From Cheilinus undulatus (taxonomy: Eukaryota; Chordata; Actinopteri; Labriformes; Labridae), in contig NC_054886.1 in the NCBI RefSeq assembly GCF_018320785.1, positions 10,663,207-10,727,206 of the forward strand: a DNA stretch of 64,000 nt, in the 5' to 3' direction. A program made the position numbers and the translations under genes. A model generated the notes under the pieces. The model saw only the letters and a list, made by a program, of their open reading frames with translations. It had not been told where the DNA came from and ran no database searches. Position 1 is the first letter of the stretch, and each line of letters opens with the position of its first letter. Below, piece by piece: positions 37,130-49,100 of this stretch.

Positions 37130-40100
37130 CCCTCACTGACAGGGTTTCCCGTGGCTGAGTGCAGGGGCGGAGTCCACACGGAGATGGAGCAGTCTGGGCC
37201 CACCCCTTTGGCTCGCAACAAATTACTCACCCGCCTGAAATTAGGAATGCGCAATCTAGTGGCCAAACAGACACAGAGACGGAGCTGAGCTGTAGCTGGC
37301 AGTAAAGGGGGTCATGTGGAGATGGAGAAGAGGATCACTGTTTTACTCTGAGCTCATAAATACCTGAAGATCTGAGTCTTTACTCTGCAGCTTCATAGTT
37401 TAATTTTTGTTAATTTTTTAATCTCCTGCTGAAGTTTTGTAGAATATTAGTTTTTATTTTCAATACTAGGGGTCCTTGAGATATTTCAAGGTCCAAATGA
37501 CAAATGGGAGGAAAAGTTTTAGGAGTTGCTGCAACTTCATCTTTGCAGACATCTGCTCCAGGTCAAAGTGTGTCCAGCAGTGGTGCTTTCACCCCTTTAT
37601 CTCTTTGATTTGGTCCAACCCTGGTCTGGACCATACGACTGTTCCTGGACTGCTTGAAAAGATGGATTTGTGGCAGTTTCAGCACCTCTAGACTGGTTGA
37701 TCTGGTCTGAATCATGGATCAATTTGTCCTATTGTTTCATGATGTCCTCATCCAAGGTCTGTGTGACCATAGCTTTAGAAGCAGACCCTAATGTGTGAGA
37801 TGCATGAGGAACATGCCCTCTAAATGACCCACGATCAACTAGTGGGTCGGGGCCTTAAGTGTGGCAATGAAGTGTTTTCAGCAGGTGTCTGGGGAAAACA
37901 TTATGGGCTAGGATAGACCCTGGGTGTTTTGGCCTAAATATCAAAAAATTGTGTTTTTCTTGCCATTTTCAGTAACAATATAATATCCCAGGATTAGAAA
38001 ATGATCAGGGATAATGCATTCAGGTTCAGATTTATCTTAACTTTTGCTGCTGTACTGGGAAGTTCACGCTGCTACAGTTAACAGCTGCTTCTCTGATCTC
38101 AGCTAACGCTAAAATCTGATTCATCATGGACTTAAAACAAGAGCCTTATAAGTTAAAACACCTCTAAACTGTTAAAGCCAGTGGTTCTCAACTGGTCAGG
38201 TATCAGGACTCACCACCACCTCCTTTTAAGAAACCGTGACCTAATTTTATATACATGTTCACCCACTCAAATTAATTGAATGTAAAATGCTGAAGTTTGG
38301 ACCCTAAACTAAACAAAACATGTTCAAACAAAGATATTATTTCAGATGGAGGGCATGCATACATCTTATTTTACTCAATTTTTTTCAAGGCAGCATGATC
38401 ATTTGGAAACATCTTGAGGAATTGTTCCTTTTTCCTGTGGAAATGTGACTTTGTTATCAGGGGGAAACGGAAACAAGTAACTTGAAACGTTGAGGAAAAA
38501 GACCATAATTTGCTCATAATAGCAGGAAAACTTGTTAAAAATATTTTTAATTGCACTGCTTTGCATCCAACTTTTGGGTCCTGGCTTCCCAATTGAAAAC
38601 CACTGGTTTAAGCTGTTTTAAGATGAATCACTGCAGTGCTGGGGTCTTGACACACTGAGACAAATAAATGTAGCATGCTGTGTTTGTTGAAGCTCCAGAT
38701 AGGCTGACAGAGAAGCTGTGCAAAGTGAGCTCACTTGCTGTTTGTTGCTGTTACTACAGACATCAAACTTGGAGAGGAAAGAGAATGTGCTTAATAACAA
38801 CAGCACAAGTGAGTAATGTCCAGTCAGTTCCCAAACTGCTCGTAATGCTGGAGCAGGGTTGTCCAAACTATGGCCAAGGGGCCAAATGCGGCCCGCAGCA
38901 CACTTTAAGAAATCTAGTGATGCATGGTAACTATTTTTTTTGAACCGATACCAATAACTGATAATTTCCTACTCCTGATGGCCGATAACCGATAATAACC
39001 GATATATTTTTTTCAATTGTTAATTTAACAAAAGAAGTTTATTTGATGTGTTTATGCACATCTGGGGGGTAAGAAAGGGTTAATATGTAGTGAGCAAAGC
39101 TATTTATAACGAATTGTAACTAATATCACTCGTGTTTTTCAAAAAACAAAGAACTATTCTGACTTTATAACTGTTATTACAGTCAACTTTTTTTAGTTAA
39201 ACATTTGTGTACCAAGTACAACATATACAAACAACTGACAGACGGTTTTCCCCCCTAAAACCAAATGATAACGGGCTGTTATGCTGAACAAATGGAGATA
39301 TTTAGGGGTCTGTTTTTTTTTGGTTTTTTTGCTTAAGCTAGAGTTAAAGCAAGCTGATGTTTTACATAAAGATTAAAAAAATACACCGACATAAGTCATA
39401 TCAGAGATAGGTTTAGAATGTAAAGTCCACCGTGGTCTGTGGCTAACTTCTGTTCATAACGTCGATCAGACTGAATGAAACCACGTCAAAAAGAGCAGGC
39501 AGGTACACGTCTATGAAAGTAGCGATGGATCAGGAGACTGTCAGACTGATTTTGATATAACGTTGCACCTTTTGGCTCTGGCAAGCTTTCTGCAGTTTTC
39601 AATGCCTGCTAATGCCCGCAGCTGAGGCTAGTGGCTGCTGCCGCTTCGTTTTAATGTTGTTAGGATGATGACTCTTAAGTGACTTATAAAATCCGTCGAG
39701 GACTTCTTTCTACTCTTTGCGACCTTTGCAGGGCAAATTCTACACACACAGTTGTGTTATCCTCCCCATAAATACTGAATAACGCCACCAATATTCTTTT
39801 TTTTTTTTAAGATTTATTTTTGGCCTTTTTGCCTTTTATTAGATAGGACAGTGGATAGAGTCGGAAAAAGGGAAGAGAGCAGGGAGAGACATGCAGGAAA
39901 TAGTGCCATGGGCCGGATTCGAACCTGGGTCGCCCACGCACATGGCGCGCACCCCAACCACTTGACCATTGGCGCGTCCAATACCAATATTCTGAGCTAC
40001 AATGCCCTTATTGATTACAGCAGCAAATAGCAGTACCGATAGCATCCAGAGGCAGACGCTACCACCATGACCGACCAGGGCCTCCCCAAACCCTAAGTTT

Positions 40101-43100
40101 TTGGCTATTTGCCTTGTCAGTCATTAAATACACATTTCAGCATACTTGAAGATTTCCTAACTGCCATTTGTTTGTTTTTTCTAAGTTTAATAACCCTGAG
40201 GTGAGGTTTATGAAAGTGGCCCCACTTATTTATTTTTTCATGTGGCCTTCAAGGGAAAAAGCACTTGGAAACACTTGTGCTAGAGTGAAACATGCTGATG
40301 ACTGGACTCTCTACTACGCCAGTGGTGGCAGTAGTTTCACCTTGCATGTGTACTACAACACATGAATTTAAACTGGTGATGATGATTAGCCGAGGATGTA
40401 CAGAAGCTGTAGCAAGACATGTTTCTGTGTATGTTATTTTACTCTATTTTACTGGACAAGGACAACCATTCTGGTTGTTTTCTTGAGATTCTGACTAGAG
40501 ATGCACTGATTATAAAAACCTGGACTGATGCCGATAATAATTAAAATTACAATTTAGCCGATGTTTTTTCATCACTTCTTCTGATGTAAAACTCGCACGA
40601 TGGGTGGTGTGTCTTTTAGACGGTCTAGCAGACGTTTAGTAAAGATGCCATCATTTCTTTTTATAGGCAGGTACATTTGAGTGTCGTCTGCATAGAGGTA
40701 ATGAGATATTCCACGTCATATTAGGAATCAACCCAAAAGGAAGGGGAGAAAAGAATGGGACTCCACAGGGTAGGGGGCAGTGCCAAAAATAAACACGAAA
40801 ACCTTTATCTACATTTCACATATAAAGGAATAAAGAAAAGTTTAATCATTTTTAAAAACCTTCGATGGTTTTATTGTGTCTGGTGATGCCGCTGCAGAAC
40901 GCAGCAGCCAGGGTTATTAATAAACTGCATCATTTCTCATCACTGATCTACACCCAGACAGAAGAGTTAACATGTTTTCAAATGTACGGTTCCTTGGATC
41001 AGATTCTAGTCACTGGAGCACATTAAACAGTTTAACTAGAGAAGACCGTACCGCAGTGCCAGCCCTCTGCCAGCCATGCCCTGTGCTAAGGCGTGCCAAT
41101 ATATATACACTGGTATTTATGCGTGCTTGTAGTCTGCTAAATTAGCCCGACATCATAACAGGAGCTCTTTAATCACTTTTATAGCATCTTAACACACAGG
41201 CAGTGGTGCTGCTTGTGGCAATGAACACAAACTTCCAAGACATTTATTATAAATGTGTGCTGATTACGCAGCACCATCTTCATGATAGAAATTAAAGCAA
41301 TACCATGGCTATTGTTTAATACCCCGGGATACGGTACTATGGCCAATTCCTACATTGCTTACATACATACATGTAATATACAGTGTTTAACAACTTTATT
41401 AGACCAGCCTAACCCTAACCAAAGTAAGGTTTATGCCACAGCTGCCCTAAATTAACAGTGTTGGTATTTACCAAAATCATTTTTTATGTTTCTGCAATGT
41501 TTAATACACCAATATGTTGAAGCTCTTTAACCCAAATGATATTTTTAATGCTAAAATATAATTATTATTGTTATCCATGAATTTTCAAATTTACTGATTT
41601 ACAGAAAAACTGGAAAAATAGTAAAGCACATTAATATTTCTTGATTAATATGTCAAATTGTAGTTATTTACTTGCATTCCTGAACAGAAAAATGAGTCTT
41701 AGTGGTTGAATATTATGCTTGATTAATGTCTGACTTCTCATAGAAGCCCAGTGAGCCGGCTCAAATTTAGGTGAATTCAGTTTGAAATCCCTCATTCCTG
41801 TTCAAAATGGTAAAACGTGGAGAGCTGACTGAAAATGAGAGAGTCCGCATTAAAGCACTTCATGATGCTGGATGGTCTTTGAGATAAATATGACAGGTGG
41901 TTAAATAAATTTGTTAAGCACTGTATGTACATTTAATTTTGCTAAGGCTAAGGCAGACAGGGTCCTGTACCCCCTGCCCCAGGTTAGGAACCAGTGGTCA
42001 CATGTTTGACTGGCTATGGTAGCTGGTTTAATCCAAAAAGCTCAATGCTTCCTGTAGTTAGATCAAGATAAGGTCAGCTTATATTCTCTCTACAAATAAA
42101 CCGCACCAGACTCCAAGTGAAAGTGGTCTCAGACCCTCCTTTTCAAGCGGTCTTGGTGTTGCAGTTTGGTCCACACAAGAGTTTGATTGACCACTTTTGG
42201 ACCAGCATAAATTAACTGATTCAACTCAGCTAGCAGACTCCACAACAGAATGCTAAATGTCAACACAGACCAGATCCAAGCACTACAAGAAAACAAATAG
42301 CAGAGGACAACCATGCATCCTGTTTGTCTGACTCTGGTGTTTTTGTTTGTTTCAGGAGAATTCGAGGAGGAATCGAAGCAGCCGTCGCTGCCTGAACAAC
42401 AGAAACACCAGCTCAAACACAGAGAACTCTTCCTGTCCAGACAGTTCGAATCTCTACCTGCCACACACATACGGTATGTTATTAACTTATCAGTCATTTT
42501 TATATTTTATAGCTTTATTTTTGGGCTTTTTATGCCTTAATAATAGACATAGAGTCACAGTCGACTTTATTTATATAGCACACTTAAAAACAGCATAAAC
42601 ACTGTTTTTCAAAATTTAACTAGGAATCAGAAATCTCTCAAGTAGCCAGGAAGCAGCTGTACAGACAGACTGTTCAGTTCAGATGGAGATAAATTTATGT
42701 ATCATCGCCAAAGCAGTGGAAAGGTATGTTTTATTTTTTAATAAGGACACCCAGAGGCAGCATGTGAAGGGAAAATAAAAAGTGGTACTAGGACTGAGCC
42801 CTGAAGGACACCACAAGTATTGGGAGAGAGAATTGAAAGCTGTTTTGCCAATTCACATTAAAACTTGGTATCAAGATAAGATTTTCAAAAGGTAAGCAAT
42901 AAGGTAGCGATAGACTCAGACGAGTGTAGGAATGACAAAGGAAAGGAGTCATAGGCCAGTCTTGAACCCAGCCCTAACTGACTAGTCAGCTGTGCCTTTT
43001 TCATATTTATGATTTGAACACCACCTCTCTGTCTCTTCAGGGGCAAATGTAACGTCACCCTCCTCAATGAAACAGATGTGTTGGCCGGATACCTGGACAA

Positions 43101-46100
43101 AGAGGTACTTGCCCTGCTCACCTTCCTGCAGCTCAAACTAAATGATCCCAAAACCTCTGCAATCTTTGAAATAATCTGTGTTTTCTTCCTAGGACTGTTT
43201 CTTCTACTCGTTGGTGTTTGACCCAGTCCAGAAGACTCTGCTGGCGGATCAGGGAGAGATCCGGGTCGGCTCCAAATACCAGGCAGAGATCCCTGACATG
43301 CTAGCAGACAGTGAGTTTGACACACTGGTCTGTTTTGTTTGTTTTTTTCTTTTAATAAAAACAGCCGAAACCGTTAAAGTTAAACATCTGTTTCCTCTTT
43401 CTCTCAGCTGAGTCCGACACTCGCGTCCAGGAAAAGCTGGAAACCAAAGTGTGGGACCCCAACAACCAGCTCAAAGATGCCCAGATCGACCAGTTCCTGG
43501 TGGTGGCGAGGTAACGCCCCTCCTCCTCGCCATCTGTCACCCTGTTGCATCATTGCCGTTAGATTCTGTTGCCATGACAACTTCTAGGAGATATGCAGGA
43601 ACTGTCGAGAAGTCTGATTGTTTTTGAGGGGACATAAATATTTCTTATTTTAGGTTTAATACGATTACAATGCATGAAAATAAAGGACATAAACATGCAA
43701 AAATGAACATGTATAAAATCAGAAATATAAGAATTAAAAACACAGAAGAAAAAACAACTTCATTTATCAAAGATAGATCTGGACCATCAGAGGTTAAGAT
43801 AATAATCTTTAAATTGTAGTGTGGACACCTGCCTGAGACACAAAACCCCTATTAGTAATGTATAGTTTATTGATAGTTATCTATTAATCTACAGGTTTAA
43901 AGTTCAAAAATACAAAAAGATAAGATAAATAGTTGAAGAAAAATCTAAAGTTTTATTGTTTGATAGATGTCTACCCAGCAGGATTTATTTAGATTGATTC
44001 AAATGTAGCATATAATCTGAAAATGCATGACAATATGACTGTTTTACTTTTTTTAAACAGTGTTTGGTGGCTGCAGACTGGTTTATTCCAACAAATCTGC
44101 AGGAAGTTTTGGAGGGAATCAACCTCCTGCAGATAAACTGTTACATGAGCCACATGCTCCCCCTAGTGGTAGTTGTGTATAACAGGGCTCCTGCATGGTA
44201 TGGTTGCTCAGGCACAAGCAGAAGCATGGATATAAGTATCGTGATGTAGGATTTATGCTGATTAATGCAGCGGCGTGCACACCAAAGAAATCCAGGAGTG
44301 TTAGAAGGCTGTATCTGACCAAAAGGATTAAATTTAAGTGTCTTTTCTGTGTTTTTTTTCAGAGCGGTGGGGACATTCGCTCGTGCTCTGGACTGCAGCA
44401 GCTCCATCCGTCAGCCAAGCCTCCACATGAGTGCAGCAGCAGCCTCCAGAGACATCACACTGGTGAGAATATAGCCTATTAAATCAATGAATAACATAAA
44501 TTTAATACTTTCAAAATTTATATCCAAAAACAGAATCAACTACACTGACAGAATGCAACATGTTACCCCAGGCTGTAATTACTGAGTCTCAAAATGACCT
44601 CTTTTGATATGCTTAGTCGCCCACAGAAGTTTATATTTATTTTTTTCTAATGGTTTTAGTCCTGCATGATCATGCTACTTTTATCTAGCTCAGTGGCCCA
44701 AAGTGGGGGTCAGGTACCCGAAGGGGGTTGTGAGACAACAAGTTGGGGTTGCAGGATGCTCTTTAAGGAAATCAAGAAAATATTCCAAATTATTTAATAT
44801 TTTTTATCCACTATTATTATTCTCTTTTAATCTTAAAATGAGTTTAATTCAAAATAAAACCATAGTTAATAAGTGAAACTTGTGCTTGCATGCAAGTAAC
44901 ATGAACAACAACTCCTTAAATGTGAATTTGTACAGGATGCTTTGTGCAACATGGCAGTGTTAATTTTGACAGCTATTTTAAATTTTAGTCTCAATTTTAG
45001 TCATATTTTAGTCATTTCTACTCTTTATAGTTTTGGTTTAGTTTTAGTCCATAAAAGTCCTCACTTTTTAGTCTGAATTTTTAGCATTTATTCTCTTGCA
45101 TTAGTCTTGTACCAAACCATGGTAGTATGTCGTGTGCAACCTGCAGATCCTGGCAGATCCCTGCCTTCTATAACTGAGACACAGAATAGCTATAGATGCA
45201 TTGTATTTGGGCAGATTTATCCACAGTAGAGAAATATTATAGATTTTGAGTGTCCAACAAAAACTAAATTACATTTTTGTCTCTTTTAGTAATTTGACAA
45301 AAATTAAACAGACTTTTTGTCATTTTTAGGTAGCATAGATCTATTTTTGGTTAGTCTTAATTTCGTCTTTCTCATGGAAAAAAAGACTATCGACAAACAT
45401 TTTTAATCATAGTTTAAGTGGACAAAATTAAAACTACAACATGGTATGCTTTAACCACCTCCGGGAAAAGTATGGGTCCTTGATCTCTGGCGCTGGTATT
45501 TTGGGTGTCACAGGCTTCAAAGTTTGAGAAGCCCTGATCTAACTTGTTCTTGTTTTAAGTGAATTAAAAGCTGGTATATAAAATGCCCATTTTCCCCTAT
45601 TTTCCATCTAAACAGTTAGGTATGAAATGTTGTGACGATATTCCGCTGTAATATGCTGAGAACTGTGCTGTCTGGACCACATGAGCAGTGGCCACTGTTA
45701 CATACTACACATCAGTGTTAATATTTGACTGCTACTTTAAGATTAAAATCCTCTTTAGTTTTGGTCACATTTTAGTAAATACAAGTCCTTAGATTTTAGT
45801 CTATTTTCTATGAATTGATTTAATCAGACAAATTATAAAATTAATATGATTGTGAAACACTCACATTAATACACTATCAACACTTTCATTGATTCAAAAT
45901 ATACTGATGAAAATCCTGATGTACCATAGATGCTCATTATAGAAAAAAATAATGTTAAACATCTATCATTCCTCAGAGATTTTATCATCAGAGACCAGAC
46001 TGGTGGGCATTAGTGTCACTTTTAAACTGCTTTTCTCCCTTGTTAGCTCATAACTATAAATTTAGAGAAAACGGGATATCATTGAGTTAATACATTGCAG

Positions 46101-49100
46101 GGCGTTGGTTTGACTGAAAACAAACCAACAGGTGACAGGAAGAGGACAGGAAGCTGTGAGTCTGTCTCAGATTAATCAGCGAAGGATAACGGCTCAACTA
46201 CCGTATTATAGGTTGTAGATGTGCAAACTCCATACAGTGGAACAGATGGTACTAAGTGAGACAGTCCTACAGGAGGATGGTTTAAACTGATTTCCTTTTG
46301 GAAAACCAAGATAACAGACTTAAAGGGGTATTTCAGTATATATGAAGTTGAGTTGTATGAGGTATCTAGAAGTAGAAGTGAGACTTTACACCGCTGCTCT
46401 ATACCAGCATAGCCAGCCATGGTTGGTTAAGCATTTTCCTAAGAAAACAGCTGTTTTGTATCTTTACTGTTGTAGTAGCAGCCCTGTTTGAGACCACAGA
46501 AGAAGAAAGGTATCAACTTCTGGTATCAAGAGCCTGGCCCCGCAGTGGCTTATAGGGGTTTGACTGTTATGGGAGTTTGACTGTTGACTACTGCTGGTGT
46601 ATGTTGGGGGCAGGACTTAAGGTGCATTATATGACACAACAACGCTGCGGTGCTGATGTATTTTAGACTATGGCTCATTGACTGGGCTGGCTTATATGCC
46701 TGATTCTATGGTATGTAAACTGTCAGTGATTAAGAGTGATGTTAAACAGGAGGGAAATCCCTTGGTGACAGATTATAATTAGGATGTTTCAAAGTTTTCC
46801 CAGAATTCAAAGCAGCGGTCTTCCTGTCTCTTCCTCTAACGTTCCTTGTCTCTGCCGTTAGTTCCACGCGATGGACACACTGCAAAAGAACAACTATGAC
46901 CTGGCCAAAGCCATGTCCACGCTGGTCCCTCAGGGTGGCCCCGTCCTCTGCCGGGATGAGATGGAGGAGTGGAGCGCCTCAGAGGCCATGCTGTTTGAGG
47001 AGGCACTGGAGAAATACGGGAAAGACTTCAATGACATCCGCCAGGACTTTGTAAGATTTTAATCTTTTAAAACATGCTTGTTTAAACTGGATTGGTGGAT
47101 CTTAGTCCTCTTTTTACTGTTAAAACAGCTGAATTATTAGAAGTATCGTTTTCAGTTTTTGCTGCTTCTCATTCCCAGCTGCCCTGGAAGTCTCTCGCCA
47201 GTGTGGTCCAGTTTTACTATATGTGGAAGACTACAGACCGCTACATCCAGCAGGTACGTCTGCAGTGAGACAATACACCAAAAACAGTGTTGATGTTTGC
47301 CTGGACCTTAAAAAAACTTGATTTTCATTAGAAGTGTATGGCAGGATGCATGTTTGTGGCAGAGACACAAGCATGCATAAATTTGATTTTATATCTGATT
47401 TCCTCTTTTTTCTTTGTCAGAAACGACTAAAAGCAGCAGAAGCAGACAGTAAGCTGAAGCAGGTCTACATCCCCACATAGTGAGTATAAATCTACATCAC
47501 TACAGAAAGAACCCACTCTTTTTAATTCATGGTTTAGTAATAAATCTGTGTCCTCTCCTCCTCAGTACCAAACCCAACCCAAACCAGATCATGGTCCCGG
47601 GCAGTAAACCCGGTATGAACGGGGCCGCAGGCTTCCAGAAAGGCCTCAGCTGTGAGGGCTGCCACAGTAAGTCAAACATTCATGCTCTAAAGAGGTTCCC
47701 GAGGGTGGAGGTAGCAGGGAAATCTCCTCCTACTGGATGGGACAACCCCCTCAGGTTCCTGAACCATCATCAGTAGTCATTGACAGCATTTATGTAAACA
47801 GATGAGACGACAATACCCGACATTTCTACTACTGAAACAGCATTAAAGTATAATATTCAATCATTGTCGTAATTTTAAACTCTTACCAATGATTCTCAAG
47901 GCATTCTGGGAGATTTCCCAGAGTGTTCCACGGTTAAATCTCCATCTGAAGGTTCCTGTAGCACTAGACCTTCACCGTACTGCTGCATTCAACGAGAACT
48001 TTCTCCTCCCTTCCCTCCTTCAGCGGCTCAGTCTCCTCAGTGGTATGCCTGGGGGCCATCCAACATGCAGTGCAGACTTTGCGCCTCCTGCTGGATCTAC
48101 TGGAAGAAATACGGAGGCCTGAAGACCCCCACACAGCTAGAGGGCGCTGCTCGAGCTGGCTCAGTAAGTTTGCTGCCTAAAAAGGTATTGTTATTTATAA
48201 AATAAGAGGAGAAATTAGTGTGACTGTTTCCTCATCGTTCTCCCAGGAGTCAGGCCCCCGTGGTCACATGACCCGCCAGGAGGTCCAGGGCATGTCTCCG
48301 TTCACCCGCAATGAGGGCCGAGCCAAGCTTCTCGCCAAAAACCGGCAGACGTTTATCCTGCAGACCACCAAACTGACTCGCATCGCCCGCCGAGTGTGTG
48401 AGGACATCCTGCAGCCTCGACGCGCTGCACGCCGGCCCTATGCCTCCATCAACGCCAACGCCGTCAAGGCAGAGTGTAAGTATCAATCTGTATCATCTCT
48501 CCTAAATCACGTTTAATGAAGGTTAAAGTGTTAAAATATAAAACATGTCTCTTCAGGTATGATACGGCTGCCTAAAGCCACAAAAACTCCTGTAAAGAGC
48601 AAAGTGGTGCCTCGACAGTCACTGGCCGCCATCGTGAAGGATTTAGGTGAGACCCAGTCATGTGACATCACTGGTTTCCTCCACTCTGATTGGTTCATGA
48701 CCTTAGTTATTGTCTTGTCTCTGCAGCCGTCTCTGCTCCTCTGAAGCTGAAGGCGTCTCGAGGACCGTCAACCCCCATCAATAGGAACCAGGCCAGCCAA
48801 CCACGAGTCGGGCAGAGTCTTCTGGGAAAGAGAGGCTTTGACAGCGTGAGTACTAACACCGGCAAATATGATTACCGTGTTTGTTTACGTCACATATGTC
48901 AAGTTTTTCTCCTTACGTCCTGGTTGATTCCTTCTTCTGCTTTCTGATTGGCTAACAGGCTTCAGGGCTTCCTTACCCAGCCAATGGGAGGCCGTATACC
49001 TCAGGTATGAGGACCACATCTCAGTCAGTCATTAAGAGGCAGAAGGTCAGTCAGGGGGAGGCGCCAAACCCGGTGGTGTTTGTGGCTACGAAGGACACCA

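Larger units (their letters stand above)
38854..40277. mobile_element. Outer hAT-like element of a three-level nest
   Basis: Left end CAGGGTTGTCCAAAC and reversed right end CAAGTGTTTCCAAGT are related (9 of the first 13 match). Flanks TGCTGGAG (38846-38853) and TGCTAGAG (40278-40285) form an 8-bp duplication with one mismatch. The left part continues CAAATGCGGCCCGC and the right part contains ATGTGGCCTTCAAGGG, both typical of this fish hAT family. A second element and a SINE lie inside. Confidence 0.75.

Noticed and set aside
36823-37266. Frames with long Ser-Leu or Arg-Glu repeats
   Set aside because: Translations of the (TC)n microsatellite.
42129-42497. 122-codon - strand frame
   Set aside because: Overlaps mta2 exon 4 in antisense and carries no family signature; a shadow.
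42885-43325. 146-codon - strand frame
   Set aside because: Antisense shadow of mta2 exons 5 and 6.
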